Assembly (NCBI RefSeq): GCF_002933275.1
Contig: NZ_PSSX01000005.1
Span: 124,001-188,000, forward strand
DNA length: 64,000 bases
DNA from: Marinobacter maroccanus
Lineage (GTDB): Bacteria; Pseudomonadota; Gammaproteobacteria; Pseudomonadales; Oleiphilaceae
Direction: 5' to 3'
The notes under the pieces were generated by a model. That model searched no databases. It was not told the DNA's origin and saw only the letters and a program-made list of their open reading frames with translations. This document shows, in pieces, positions 25,071 to 33,625 of the stretch; the stretch's first letter is position 1; each line of letters starts with the position of its first letter. The translations under genes were made by a program, and so were the position numbers.

Positions 25071-26997
25071 CAAACCGAGCGTCCTTGAGTTTCTGGTGCC
25101 GGGTGATCCGGAACAGAACACGGGCGGCTACCGTTATGTCCGCAAGCTGGTGGAGGCACTGTGCGAGGACGGTTTCAGGGCCCGGGTAAGCGGTTTACCC
25201 GGGCAGTTCCCGCGCCCGGACAAGGTCGCCCGCGGTGCGATGGATGAGAGGCTTACGGGCTTCCCCGATGGCACCTCTGTAGTACTCGATGGCCTGGCCA
25301 TGGGCGGCCTGCCGGAAATCGTCGAAAAACATTCCCAGCGTCTGAATTTGCTTGCCCTTGTGCATCACCCCCTTGCTGACGAGACAGGCATCAGCGAAGC
25401 GGATAGACAGTGGTTTTTTGAGTCGGAAAAACGGGCGCTGGGGGTCGTGAAGGGTGTTATTACCACCAGCCAACACACCGCCGCCCGTCTGTCGGATTAC
25501 GATGTGCCGGCAGAGGCGATTCGGGTTGCTGAGCCGGGTGTTGCCAAAGCCCAAATTCCGAAAGCCCGAATCGAGTCTTCTGACAAGAATGGACCGCAGA
25601 TTCTTTGCGTCGCCCATCTGTCACCAAGAAAGGCCCAACACCAACTGGTGGAAGCGTTGGAACACATGAAGGCCCTCCCATGGCAGTGCACGCTGGCGGG
25701 GTCTGACAGTCGTGATCCGGAATACAGTCAACAGGTGCGTCAGGCGATTGCCGATGCCGGTCTTGAAGACAGGATTGAACTGGTCGGGGAAGTGGAAGAG
25801 TCCAGGCTTGCGGATCTCTACGGCAGGGCCGATTTCTTTGTACTGCCGTCACTCTACGAGGGCTATGGCATGGTGATCGACGAGGCGCTGGCCGAGGGGC
25901 TGCCGGTCATTTCCTCCGATGGCGGTGCCCTTGCCAATACCTCTGCGAGGCCGGGAGTGGTTCAGTATTGTGCCGGTGATGTTCGGGCCCTGGAGGCCCG
26001 GATCAGGAACTGGCTGGAGCATCCGGACCAGCTCGACCATTCCCGAAAACTGGCTGCCAGGGAATCAAGGCGGGTTCGCTCATGGGCCGATACCGCTAAC
26101 GACGTTCGCGAAGCGTTTCGATTCTTTCAGGGTTTGCCGTCCCATCTGCACCAGCACTCCGAGTTTGCGAGCGATTGGCTGGCGGCGCGGGAAGCTGCAG
26201 ATCATCAGGCACGTTCCAGGGAACTCACTGAAGAGTTAAATCAGTGGCTGCTCCACCATTACGATAGCCTGCCGCCCGAAAGCCATTGCCCGATGCAGAT
26301 TGTCGATATTGGCACCGGCCGTGGTTCCAATGCGCTGTTCCTGGTGCCTTCGTTACAGGTACCGCAAACCTGGCTGGCCCTGGATCAGGATGCTGCGCTA
26401 CTGCGTGAGGCCAGGCAGGGGGTGGACATACTGGACGTTCCTTTTGAAACGAGCACCGTACAGTTGTCACCAGAGAACATGGAGCAACACCTGCCTGCCG
26501 AGGTTGCCCTGATCACCGCGTCAGCACTGATTGATCTTGTTTCAGAAGCGTGGCTGAAAGCGCTCAGCAAGGCGGCGGTGCGCCGAAAATCAGCGATGCT
26601 CATTGTGCTGAGCTATGCAGGACATTTTGAAGTGTCCCCAGGTCATCCGGATGATGAGCTACTTCGCAATCTGGTGAACCAGCACCAGCATGGTGACAAG
26701 GGCATCGGTGCGGCCCTCGGGCCCGAAGCGCCCATCGTGCTCAAGGAACTGCTCACCCGGGATGGGTACCGGGTGAAGCTGGCGGAATCCCCCTGGACCC
26801 TGAGTAGTGGGGATCAGGCATTGGCGCGGATGCTGATGCAGGGATGGACTGACGCCGCCATCGAGCAGTCACCCACCGACCGTGATCGCCTGAACCGATG
26901 GCTGGAAACGCGGCGCCTCCAGTTGTCCGAGGGTAAACTTAGAATTGTTGTCCGGCATCTGGATCTGCTGGCACTGCCTCCCGGGGAGTTGCCTTGA
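25057..26997 (+). CDS. Fused family 4 glycosyltransferase and SAM methyltransferase
   Basis: A 646 aa cytosolic fusion. Residues about 10-380 form a GT-B glycosyltransferase of the GT4 type, with ILCVAHLSPRKAQHQLVEAL and the donor-site stretch LPSLYEGYGMVIDEALAEGLPVI. From about residue 385 a class I methyltransferase follows, with the SAM motif VDIGTGRGSNALF near 415 and LALDQD after it. ATG 25057 overlaps the PTPS-like gene by 14 bp, and the stop overlaps the next start as TTGA. The fusion implies that glycosylation and methylation act on one product. Acceptor unknown. Confidence 0.82.
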   Translation: MLESDKPSVLEFLVPGDPEQNTGGYRYVRKLVEALCEDGFRARVSGLPGQFPRPDKVARGAMDERLTGFPDGTSVVLDGLAMGGLPEIVEKHSQRLNLLALVHHPLADETGISEADRQWFFESEKRALGVVKGVITTSQHTAARLSDYDVPAEAIRVAEPGVAKAQIPKARIESSDKNGPQILCVAHLSPRKAQHQLVEALEHMKALPWQCTLAGSDSRDPEYSQQVRQAIADAGLEDRIELVGEVEESRLADLYGRADFFVLPSLYEGYGMVIDEALAEGLPVISSDGGALANTSARPGVVQYCAGDVRALEARIRNWLEHPDQLDHSRKLAARESRRVRSWADTANDVREAFRFFQGLPSHLHQHSEFASDWLAAREAADHQARSRELTEELNQWLLHHYDSLPPESHCPMQIVDIGTGRGSNALFLVPSLQVPQTWLALDQDAALLREARQGVDILDVPFETSTVQLSPENMEQHLPAEVALITASALIDLVSEAWLKALSKAAVRRKSAMLIVLSYAGHFEVSPGHPDDELLRNLVNQHQHGDKGIGAALGPEAPIVLKELLTRDGYRVKLAESPWTLSSGDQALARMLMQGWTDAAIEQSPTDRDRLNRWLETRRLQLSEGKLRIVVRHLDLLALPPGELP

Positions 26998-27923
26998 CGG
27001 AACTGCGCCAAAGAAGGTTGCGACTGGCGGCCCGGTGGCTGTTCACGGTTTTGATCATCGGGTTTGTTATCCGCTCCGTGGATGCCAGCGCGCTCTTCGA
27101 CGAGCTTGCCCGCGTTTCCCTCTATGTGCTGTTGCCGGCATTGGCGCTTACGGTTTTCCAGGTGGCACTTTCTGCCTGGCGCTGGCGCTACACCGTGGAA
27201 CGACTTGGTCTGCCTTTGGCGTACCCCGTGGCGGTTCGGGAGTATTATCTGGCTACGTTCCTGAATCAGGTCCTTCCGGGTGGCGTCCTCGGCGACGTAA
27301 ACAGGGCCTGGCGCCATGGCAGCGGCGCTGGTGAACGTTTGTCTGCGGTGCACGGGGTGGCCATCGAGCGACTCTCCGGCCAGTTGGTGCTGGGTCTGGT
27401 CGTTGCCCTCTCCGTCAGTTGGCTAGTCAGTTCAGGGCATCTCACTTTCGTCTCTCGGGGTGGCGGGCAATGGCTCGTTATTATCGCTGTCGTCGTTATT
27501 CTAGGGACTTGGCTGGTGCTGAGAACCGCAATCGCCAGTTACCTGAAGCGTCTTCGGCATGATCTGTATCTGTCGTTGCTGAATTGCACCGTATTGCCAG
27601 TCCAGCTTGGCTCTTCGCTACTGGTGTTGGCGAGCTATCTTGGGGTATTTCTCTGCCTGGCCTGGGGGGCCGGTTATCTTGGTGGTGTGGAATCTGTGGC
27701 GGTGATTGCAGGGCTGGGCAGTATTTTGCTGCTGAGCATGGTTATCCCATTGACCGTGGCTGGCTGGGGGATTCGGGAAGGTGCTGCCGCCGTGCTTTGG
27801 CCTATGGTTGGGCTGCCGGCAGAGCAGGGAGTGGCGCTGAGCGTTGGGTATGGGGCCTTGGTGCTGGTTTCCAGTTTGCCCGGGGTGGTGTTTTTGTTTG
27901 GTGGCAAGCCGGCCAAGGGGTGA
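26994..27923 (+). CDS. UPF0104/lysylphosphatidylglycerol synthase-type membrane domain protein
   Basis: A 309 aa protein with about seven or eight transmembrane helices and the UPF0104 (AglD/MprF flippase-domain) pattern: RWRYTVERLGLPL, YYLATFLNQVLPGGVLGDVNRAWRH and the late motif IPLTVAGWGIREGAAAVLWPMVGL. It lacks the soluble LPG synthase domain, so lipid lysinylation is not expected; such proteins are thought to move lipid-linked molecules across the membrane. The TTG start at 26994 overlaps the previous stop by 4 bp, tying it tightly to the glycosyltransferase-methyltransferase. Confidence 0.85.
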   Translation: MTELRQRRLRLAARWLFTVLIIGFVIRSVDASALFDELARVSLYVLLPALALTVFQVALSAWRWRYTVERLGLPLAYPVAVREYYLATFLNQVLPGGVLGDVNRAWRHGSGAGERLSAVHGVAIERLSGQLVLGLVVALSVSWLVSSGHLTFVSRGGGQWLVIIAVVVILGTWLVLRTAIASYLKRLRHDLYLSLLNCTVLPVQLGSSLLVLASYLGVFLCLAWGAGYLGGVESVAVIAGLGSILLLSMVIPLTVAGWGIREGAAAVLWPMVGLPAEQGVALSVGYGALVLVSSLPGVVFLFGGKPAKG

Positions 27924-27936
27924 ATTTTCGGTTTGG

Positions 27937-28035
27937 TTGTCGGATTACGCCTGCGGCTAATCCGACCTACGTTTATAGGCGTCGCTGGAAGAATCGGGGG
28001 TTCGTAGGTCGGATTAGCAAAGCGTAATCCGACAA
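27937..28035. repeat. Inverted pair of REP-like palindromes
   Basis: Two copies of the window's REP-like element in opposite orientation: 27937-27971 and 28003-28035. Each has near-perfect arms GTCGGATTA and TAATCCGAC around a short GC-rich centre, with GTAGG on one flank and CAA on the other. They fill the gap between the convergent membrane-protein and reductase genes, where they could act as a transcript-end structure. Confidence 0.9.
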
Positions 28036-28058
28036 AACCAGCTGAATCACGCCCGCCC

Positions 28059-28940
28059 CTAATCCAACCTTGCGTCGCGGGAGAAATCCAGGTCGAAGAG
28101 CATATCGCTACCGAGGTTCACCAGCTGTGCCCGTGGCCGGAGTGCGTCATCCAGAAAATTAATCTCCGGAAGCGAAAAGGCCGGCCTGCCGCTGCCGATG
28201 ATCATGGGGGCAACCATTACGTGCAGTCGGTCCAGCAAGCCGGCGTTGAGGAACGAAGAAACGGTAACACCGCCCCCTTCCACGAACACCTTTTTCAAAC
28301 CGAAATCCGCCAGAATCTGGAGTATCAATTTCGGATCCACTGCCTCTTTGGCGTCTGCGTCTCCAAGGCACGGGATCTCGGTCACACCCGACCCGATAAA
28401 CGGGCTTTCACTTTTCTGGTAGTCGCCTGCCACCAAACGCAGAGTAGGGGCGTCACCATCGGTAAACAGGTGATGGCTGTCCGGTACGCGGCGGTGACGA
28501 TCGATAACAACACGTACCGGGTTACGCCCGCTGGTGCGACGAACGGTGAGGCGGGGGTTGTCGGTGGAGGCCGTGCCGGCACCCACGATAACCGCGTCGG
28601 ATACCGCACGAATCCGATGGAGATGGGTAATGCCGTCATCTCCGTTGATGAAACGGGAGCGACCGGTTACTGTTGCGATCCGCCCGTCGAGACTCTGGCC
28701 CAGCTGGCCGATGACTTTGGGGCGGCCATCATCGGGCACGGGCCGACACAGGGGAAGGAATATCGAGAGCAGGTCCTTCGCCTCGCCTGTGGCCGGTTGC
28801 ATCAGGTGCCAGGCGCCGTGGCCATTGAGTTTTACTGCTTCTTTGTTTGTTCCCGGCAATGGCAGTGTCACATTGCTGCGGTTAACTGCGCTAAGCACCA
28901 GCTCCCATGCCGAGTCGATATCCAGTGTTCTTGCCGCCAT
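28059..28940 (-). CDS. RibD C-terminal/dihydrofolate-reductase-fold reductase, stand-alone
   Basis: A 293 aa protein. Residues about 75-285 are a RibD-C/DHFR-type reductase: GQLGQSLDGRIATVTG, VGAGTASTDNPRLTVR and FVEGGGVTVSSFLNAGLLDRLHVMVAPMIIGSGRPAF. No N-terminal deaminase domain is present; instead about 70 residues of unknown sequence precede it. Family members reduce the ribosylamino-pyrimidine of riboflavin synthesis or related pteridine-like substrates. It is convergent with the PTPS-like/glycosyltransferase operon, and the shared theme of GTP-derived heterocycles suggests a common pathway. Confidence 0.85.
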   Translation of the reverse strand: MAARTLDIDSAWELVLSAVNRSNVTLPLPGTNKEAVKLNGHGAWHLMQPATGEAKDLLSIFLPLCRPVPDDGRPKVIGQLGQSLDGRIATVTGRSRFINGDDGITHLHRIRAVSDAVIVGAGTASTDNPRLTVRRTSGRNPVRVVIDRHRRVPDSHHLFTDGDAPTLRLVAGDYQKSESPFIGSGVTEIPCLGDADAKEAVDPKLILQILADFGLKKVFVEGGGVTVSSFLNAGLLDRLHVMVAPMIIGSGRPAFSLPEINFLDDALRPRAQLVNLGSDMLFDLDFSRDARLD

Positions 28941-28997
28941 AAATCGCCTGTTCGTTTGTTGCCATCTTCAGTATAGGCAGATTGTGTGCAAAGCTAT

Positions 28998-29010
28998 ATG
29001 TACGTTACAT
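28998..29010. promoter_or_regulatory. Short palindrome in a divergent gap
   Basis: ATGTA (28998-29002) and TACAT (29006-29010) form a perfect inverted repeat around CGT, between the reductase gene (minus) and a small helical protein gene (plus). It is too short to be certain, but it is placed as a regulator site. Confidence 0.25.
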
Positions 29011-29075
29011 TTCCGGATTGATTCACTTCGCAGGGCATTATCGGGACAAGTTTCCCGATTTGGATGACGAGGTAA

Positions 29076-29318
29076 ATGGCCATGCAACATGCGCAACCCA
29101 TTCAGCACTGGGAACCAGAGAAGCCTGAGGACCACGGGCAACTTGAGCTTCCCGGTATTGCCCTGGACAAGAGTGATGAGCTGCTGGAGTCGCTGGCTGA
29201 GCTGGAGGAAGCGCTTGAGAAGGTGCAGCTGACTGCGGAAGAAGTGGAATTGCTTCGCCGGTTCCGCAGGACGAGCGCGGAAAACCGGCGAATGATTCTT
29301 CAGATCCTGGGCAGTTGA
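29076..29318 (+). CDS. Small helical protein of unknown function
   Basis: An 80 aa soluble protein I do not recognise. The N-terminal 30 residues are polar and Pro/Glu-rich; the rest is predicted helix with heptad-like Leu/Glu spacing (ELLESLAELEEALEKVQLTAEEVELLRRFR) and a basic tail (RRTSAENRRMILQIL). Start ATG 29076 has a weak GAGG upstream, and ATG 29082 is also possible. It is convergent with galU (16 bp gap). The length and amphipathic character suit a small regulator or adaptor, but nothing proves this. Confidence 0.55.
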   Translation: MAMQHAQPIQHWEPEKPEDHGQLELPGIALDKSDELLESLAELEEALEKVQLTAEEVELLRRFRRTSAENRRMILQILGS

Positions 29319-29334
29319 ACCCGCCCGGGCTTCC

Positions 29335-30171
29335 TCACTTGCCTTTCTTGTAGATATTCTCGTAAACGTAGTTGGTGGCTTCCACAAAGCCATCAATGCT
29401 GCCGCAATCGAACCGGCGCCCCTTGAACTGATAGGCCAGCACACAACCGTTTTTCGCCTGTTCCAGAAGGGCATCGGTAATCTGGACTTCACCGTTCTTG
29501 CCCGCCGGGGTCTTTTCAATAATGTCGAAAATGTCCGGCGTAAGAATGTATCGCCCAATAATGGCCAGGTTGCTCGGGGCATCTTCCGGGGCGGGTTTCT
29601 CCACCATGTCGGTGATCCGGTAGAGGCCATCTTTCATGGATTCACCGGCAATCACCCCGTACTTGTGGGTTTCGTCGGCCGGTACTTCTTCAATGGCAAC
29701 AATCGAGCAGCGGAACTGGTTGTAGAGTTTCACCATCTGCGCCAGCACGCCGTCTTCACCTTCGGGGCCGATGCAGAAGTCATCGGCCAGCACGACCGCA
29801 AAGGGACTGTCGCCCACCAGGTTGCGACCGGTCAGAATGGCGTGGCCAAGGCCCTTCATTTCATTCTGCCGGGTAAAGGCAAAACTATTGTGGTCGATCA
29901 GATCACGGATGGAGGTCAGCAGGTCTTCCTTGCCGGAACCGGCAATCTGGTGCTCAAGCTCGTAGCTGATGTCGAAATGATCCTCAATGGCCCGCTTGCC
30001 CCGACCAGTCACAAAGCCGAATTCATGAATGCCGGCTTCGGCGGCTTCCTCAACGCCATACTGAACCAGGGGTTTGTTTACCACCGGCAGGATTTCCTTG
30101 GGCATCGCCTTGGTTGCCGGAAGGAAACGGGTGCCGTAGCCGGCGACGGGGAACAGGCATTTTTTGATCAT
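29335..30171 (-). CDS. galU: UTP-glucose-1-phosphate uridylyltransferase GalU
   Basis: GalU makes UDP-glucose for polysaccharides and for the glucans of the nearby opg genes. The 278 aa product starts at ATG 30171 with MIKKCLFPVAGYGTRFLPATKAMPKEILPVV, the nucleotide-binding signature. It continues with VLADDFCIG, RYILTPDIFDII, KNGEVQITDAL and FKGRRFDCGS, all typical. The length is close to other short GalU proteins. Confidence 0.96.
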   Translation of the reverse strand: MIKKCLFPVAGYGTRFLPATKAMPKEILPVVNKPLVQYGVEEAAEAGIHEFGFVTGRGKRAIEDHFDISYELEHQIAGSGKEDLLTSIRDLIDHNSFAFTRQNEMKGLGHAILTGRNLVGDSPFAVVLADDFCIGPEGEDGVLAQMVKLYNQFRCSIVAIEEVPADETHKYGVIAGESMKDGLYRITDMVEKPAPEDAPSNLAIIGRYILTPDIFDIIEKTPAGKNGEVQITDALLEQAKNGCVLAYQFKGRRFDCGSIDGFVEATNYVYENIYKKGK

Positions 30172-30504
30172 GTCTTTCGTCCTTTGATGGTCAGTTTCAC
30201 GGCCTGTGGGTTGCACAACGCCTCCGCGTTAGCCTATGAACAGTTGTTCTTTCACAAAGTGTGCCGAGTTTACCCAAGTTGTTGAGACAAATGCAGGGGG
30301 CATCCATATTTGTAACTGTGAGTATCTCTGTGTGTTCCATAAGTGCTGGTTGGAAACGTTGAGATACAACTTTCACAGATCTCCATAACATTATGTTTTT
30401 TGGCAAGATTAAAATTGTAAGTTTTAGCAATAAACCATAGCCCAAACCGCATACGTCTTTTAAAGTGTTGGTAATCCTGAACCTGACCGGCCGAGGCGTT
30501 TGTT
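30172..30504. other. 333-base intergenic region between divergent galU and the barrel-like gene
   Basis: No gene or RNA is recognisable here. The stretch is visibly more A/T-rich than its surroundings, especially 30380-30440 (runs such as TTATGTTTTTTGGC and AAAATTGTAAG), as expected for the two divergent promoters that must lie in it. I found no convincing -35/-10 pair on either strand and no clear operator. Confidence 0.5.
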
Positions 30505-31653
30505 TTGCGAATTTATTGTCTGGCTGCACTGCTTTGGTGCGCACCCGCCAGCGCCGTTTCGATAGCTGAGAAGTTGCCCCTGAATCCTGCAGGCTGGAAT
30601 CTGTATCCGGAAGACCTGCTCAGGTCTGTCACCAGCTATCTCGCCTCCACTCTTAAATTTTCCGGGGATTCGACCCACACCAATGACGCTGCCAGCGGGC
30701 GTCTTAATGTGTCTGGCAACAACATGATTCTCTCTAGCCACGACATTTCGCTGGATTTCAGGGATTCGGTGTCGCGCCGGGGCAGTGGCGATACCCAGTC
30801 TCTCGCTTTCCGCTATGCGTTTCCGGTTGCTGGCGTTAACTTCGCCATAACGCTTGAAGACTCGGAGTATGTTGGCGTAAAAACCAAAACAGGGCAGCAA
30901 GTGGATACCCGCGGTGAATTCCAGGGGGTGAACCTTTCCGGAAGCCGGGCACTATGGTCCTTGAACGGCTTGGAACTGAACAGCGTGTTCAACCATTCCA
31001 GCGGAACAAACCACAAATACGAAGAATCAGTCTGGATATCGGACACCTCCCATCAGCTGTCCAGTTTCGGGTTGCGATGTTCAGGCCGGAAGGAGCTAGT
31101 CGGTGGTGTTCAGGCAGACACCACCGTTACGGCCCTGGGGGGATTGGAGGGCCGTGAATCCACTATGTCATCGGCGGTGACGTCGGAGCGAACCCGCTTC
31201 CACAAACTGACCCTGGGTGCATCCCTGAGCCGGTCCTTCTATACCTGGGATCTTGAGCTGGATGGCCGGTATCAACTGGCGCCGGACGATCTTGCATCCT
31301 CGGAGTACCTTCAAGTGGCCGGGCCATCGATGTCCTATGGTTTCAGTGGCCAGTCCATGTACGTAGCCGAGGGTGGATGGGTTCGTATGAATGCCCGGAG
31401 CCCGGGTTACTCCCTGCCTTTCTTCCAAGCGCTCAATTCCTATGTATCGGTGTCGGTTCTCAGGGGCTGGGCCCCGATATCAGCCGCCGACGGGGAAAAT
31501 TTCGGAGCCAGTACCGGTGAGATCTCCTTGCGCCTCCGGGGCCGGGGCTTTCATGCCAGCATGAATGTTGGGCAGATTCTGGATCTCTCAGGAGAAGCCA
31601 TGCGTCGTCCCGCGGGTCCGGGTGTATCTCTTTCCATGTCCCTGGGGATCTGA
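30505..31653 (+). CDS. Outer-membrane beta-barrel protein, possibly TpsB (ShlB/FhaC)-like barrel without POTRA domains
   Basis: A 382 aa exported protein, TTG start with GAGG 7 bases upstream. The signal peptide ends near PASA-VS. Long alternating strand patterns run through the mature protein (ISLDFRDSVSRRG, TQSLAFRYAFPVAG, TWDLELDGRYQLAPDD, EGGWVRMNARSPGYS, GFHASMNVGQILDLS) to a hydrophobic end (SLSMSLGI), as in a beta barrel. Some segments resemble the barrel of two-partner-secretion transporters, but POTRA domains are absent and the match is weak. It lies upstream of opgG on the same strand; the product could be a glucan or surface channel. Confidence 0.5.
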   Translation: MRIYCLAALLWCAPASAVSIAEKLPLNPAGWNLYPEDLLRSVTSYLASTLKFSGDSTHTNDAASGRLNVSGNNMILSSHDISLDFRDSVSRRGSGDTQSLAFRYAFPVAGVNFAITLEDSEYVGVKTKTGQQVDTRGEFQGVNLSGSRALWSLNGLELNSVFNHSSGTNHKYEESVWISDTSHQLSSFGLRCSGRKELVGGVQADTTVTALGGLEGRESTMSSAVTSERTRFHKLTLGASLSRSFYTWDLELDGRYQLAPDDLASSEYLQVAGPSMSYGFSGQSMYVAEGGWVRMNARSPGYSLPFFQALNSYVSVSVLRGWAPISAADGENFGASTGEISLRLRGRGFHASMNVGQILDLSGEAMRRPAGPGVSLSMSLGI

Positions 31654-31767
31654 ATCTGACGCCGGAAAATCGGCAAAATCCTTTCAAAGCCGTTACGAAG
31701 ATGTCACTTGAGGCGATGCGCCCACCAGGTGCTACATTCAAGTAACGGAAAGCAAGGGATTTTGTGC

Positions 31768-33315
31768 ATGAAAGGTCCAGGACTACCAGCAACTTGTTTG
31801 ATGATGTTTTTCCTCGCCTGCCATCCATCACTGGCGAATGCTTTCGGCTTTGAGGATGTGGTGGGCAAGGCTGATGAGCTGGCCGGGAAAAGCTACGCGG
31901 AACCACAACCTGCACCGGATTTCCTCCAGGCGCTGGAATACTCTGTTTACCAGGGTATCCGCTTTAAACCCGAGGCAAGTCTCTGGCGTTCAGGGCGCTC
32001 CCCGTTCCAGGTAATGATGATCCCTCAGGGAAGTTTCTACGCTCATGCGGTAAAGCTCCATGTGATTGATAGCGAGGGGGTGAAGCCGGTCGCTTACGAC
32101 AAGGCCGATTTTGACTACCCGACGCCAGAGCTTGCCAAGCGCATCCCGGCTGATCTCGGGTATGCCGGCTTCAAGCTCACCTTCCCCTTCGATGGCAAGA
32201 ACGTACAGAACCAGTTTCTGGTTTTTGGTGGTGCAAGCTATTTCCGTGCTATTGGCAAGGGGCAGCAGTTCGGCCTCTCCGGGCGTGGTATCGCGGTTGA
32301 TACCGGCTTGCCTTCGGGTGAGGAGTTTCCATCTTTTACGGAATTCTGGCTGGAGCGGCCCGCCGCAGACAGTGACACCATGGTGGTGTACGGGCTTCTC
32401 GACGGGCCCAGTTTGACCGGTGCATATCGTTTTGTGATTCAGCCAGGGGAAAGTACGCGGATTCGTGTAACCGCTGAACTTTTCTTCAGGGACAATATCC
32501 AGCAGTTGGGCCTGGCGCCGCTCACCTCCATGTTCTATTACGGTGAAAACACCCTTCGTCCCCGGGGAGAGTGGCGGCCCCAGGTGCACGATTCAGATGG
32601 ACTCCTGGTTCACGATGGCAAGTCCGGGGAATGGCTATGGCGGCCACTGATCAACCCATCGCAACTGCAGCTGAATTTCCACGAGGTAGGGCAGCTGAAG
32701 GGCTTTGGCCTGATGCAGCGGAATCAGAAGTTTCAGCAGTTCCAGGATAGTGAAGCGCGCTACGATCTGCGCCCCAGCGCCTGGGTGCAGCCAGTGAAAG
32801 ACTGGGGGCCGGGCTCTGTGGTGCTTGTCGAGATTCCCTCGAATGCGGAAACCAACGACAACGTGGTGACGTTCTGGACACCGGATGAGGGAGTTAAAGA
32901 AGGCGAAAACCGAAGACTGGAATACGAACTGACCGTCGGAGGGCCGGCAGTATCCCGCCACCCTTCAGGCCGCGCGATCCACACATTCGTGGGAGATGGA
33001 AACCGCACTGGCGGAGGCAACGAGGTTGGAGCCTATCGGTTCATTGTCGACTTTCAGGGCAAACAACTGAGCGCCCTGGGGCCAGAAGATGCCGTGGTCA
33101 GCCAGGTCTCGGGGGGCAAGGGCGTCGAAATAATAGAGCATTTTGTAGAGTACATCCCTGCCACTGATGTCTGGAGGCTCTCGATTCTTGCAAAACCCTC
33201 GGAAGAAGAGCCGCTGTCATTGAGGGGATTCCTGAGCCTGGGCAGTGAGACGTTAACCGAAACATGGACATACTCACTGCCCCCGGCTACGGGATTGCGG
33301 GCGAAATCTGAGTGA
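31768..33315 (+). CDS. opgG: Periplasmic glucan biosynthesis protein OpgG
   Basis: OpgG builds or modifies osmoregulated periplasmic glucans. ATG 31768 gives 515 aa with a signal peptide ending near LANA. The MdoG family's hallmark regions are present: FGFEDVVGKADELAGKSY, YQGIRFKPEASLWR, ASYFRAIGKGQQFGLSGRGIAVDTG, PLTSMFYYGEN, HDSDGLLVHDGKSGEWLWRPL and GFGLMQRN near the middle. It belongs with opgH and a second family member (opgD-like) in a same-strand operon. Confidence 0.93.
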   Translation: MKGPGLPATCLMMFFLACHPSLANAFGFEDVVGKADELAGKSYAEPQPAPDFLQALEYSVYQGIRFKPEASLWRSGRSPFQVMMIPQGSFYAHAVKLHVIDSEGVKPVAYDKADFDYPTPELAKRIPADLGYAGFKLTFPFDGKNVQNQFLVFGGASYFRAIGKGQQFGLSGRGIAVDTGLPSGEEFPSFTEFWLERPAADSDTMVVYGLLDGPSLTGAYRFVIQPGESTRIRVTAELFFRDNIQQLGLAPLTSMFYYGENTLRPRGEWRPQVHDSDGLLVHDGKSGEWLWRPLINPSQLQLNFHEVGQLKGFGLMQRNQKFQQFQDSEARYDLRPSAWVQPVKDWGPGSVVLVEIPSNAETNDNVVTFWTPDEGVKEGENRRLEYELTVGGPAVSRHPSGRAIHTFVGDGNRTGGGNEVGAYRFIVDFQGKQLSALGPEDAVVSQVSGGKGVEIIEHFVEYIPATDVWRLSILAKPSEEEPLSLRGFLSLGSETLTETWTYSLPPATGLRAKSE

Positions 33316-33340
33316 CGACGGCAGACGAAAGGAGGCAACG

Positions 33341-33625
33341 ATGACAGCGCAGACGCTACAGAGGGTAGTCGTTCGGTTATCCACCTACCTGACGGAATCT
33401 GGCGTAACGATGAATCGAAGCAAGTCCCGCAAGCTTCTGAAAATGCTGGATGATGCCCTCGCGGAGACGGTCGGGGAGGGCGTGGCCGATGATGTCAGCG
33501 AAGCGCAGTTACTCTCCCGGGCCATGGATCGCCTCCCCGACTACTTCCCTGTTGTGGAGGAAGCGATTCCCGCGCCAGCTCCGCCGCTGTTGCGCGGAAG
33601 CATCGGGTACCGCGCTCATGGCTGA
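33341..33625 (+). CDS. Small protein of unknown function between opgG and opgH
   Basis: A 94 aa protein with no recognised domain. The start ATG 33341 has a full AGGAGG ribosome site and the end overlaps the opgH start by 8 bp, so it is very likely translated. The sequence is soluble and helical (RVVVRLSTYLTESGVTMNRSKSRKLLKMLDDALAETVG), with a Pro/Ala-rich end. Its place suggests a partner or regulator of the OpgH glucosyltransferase; this is inference from position only. Confidence 0.7.
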   Translation: MTAQTLQRVVVRLSTYLTESGVTMNRSKSRKLLKMLDDALAETVGEGVADDVSEAQLLSRAMDRLPDYFPVVEEAIPAPAPPLLRGSIGYRAHG

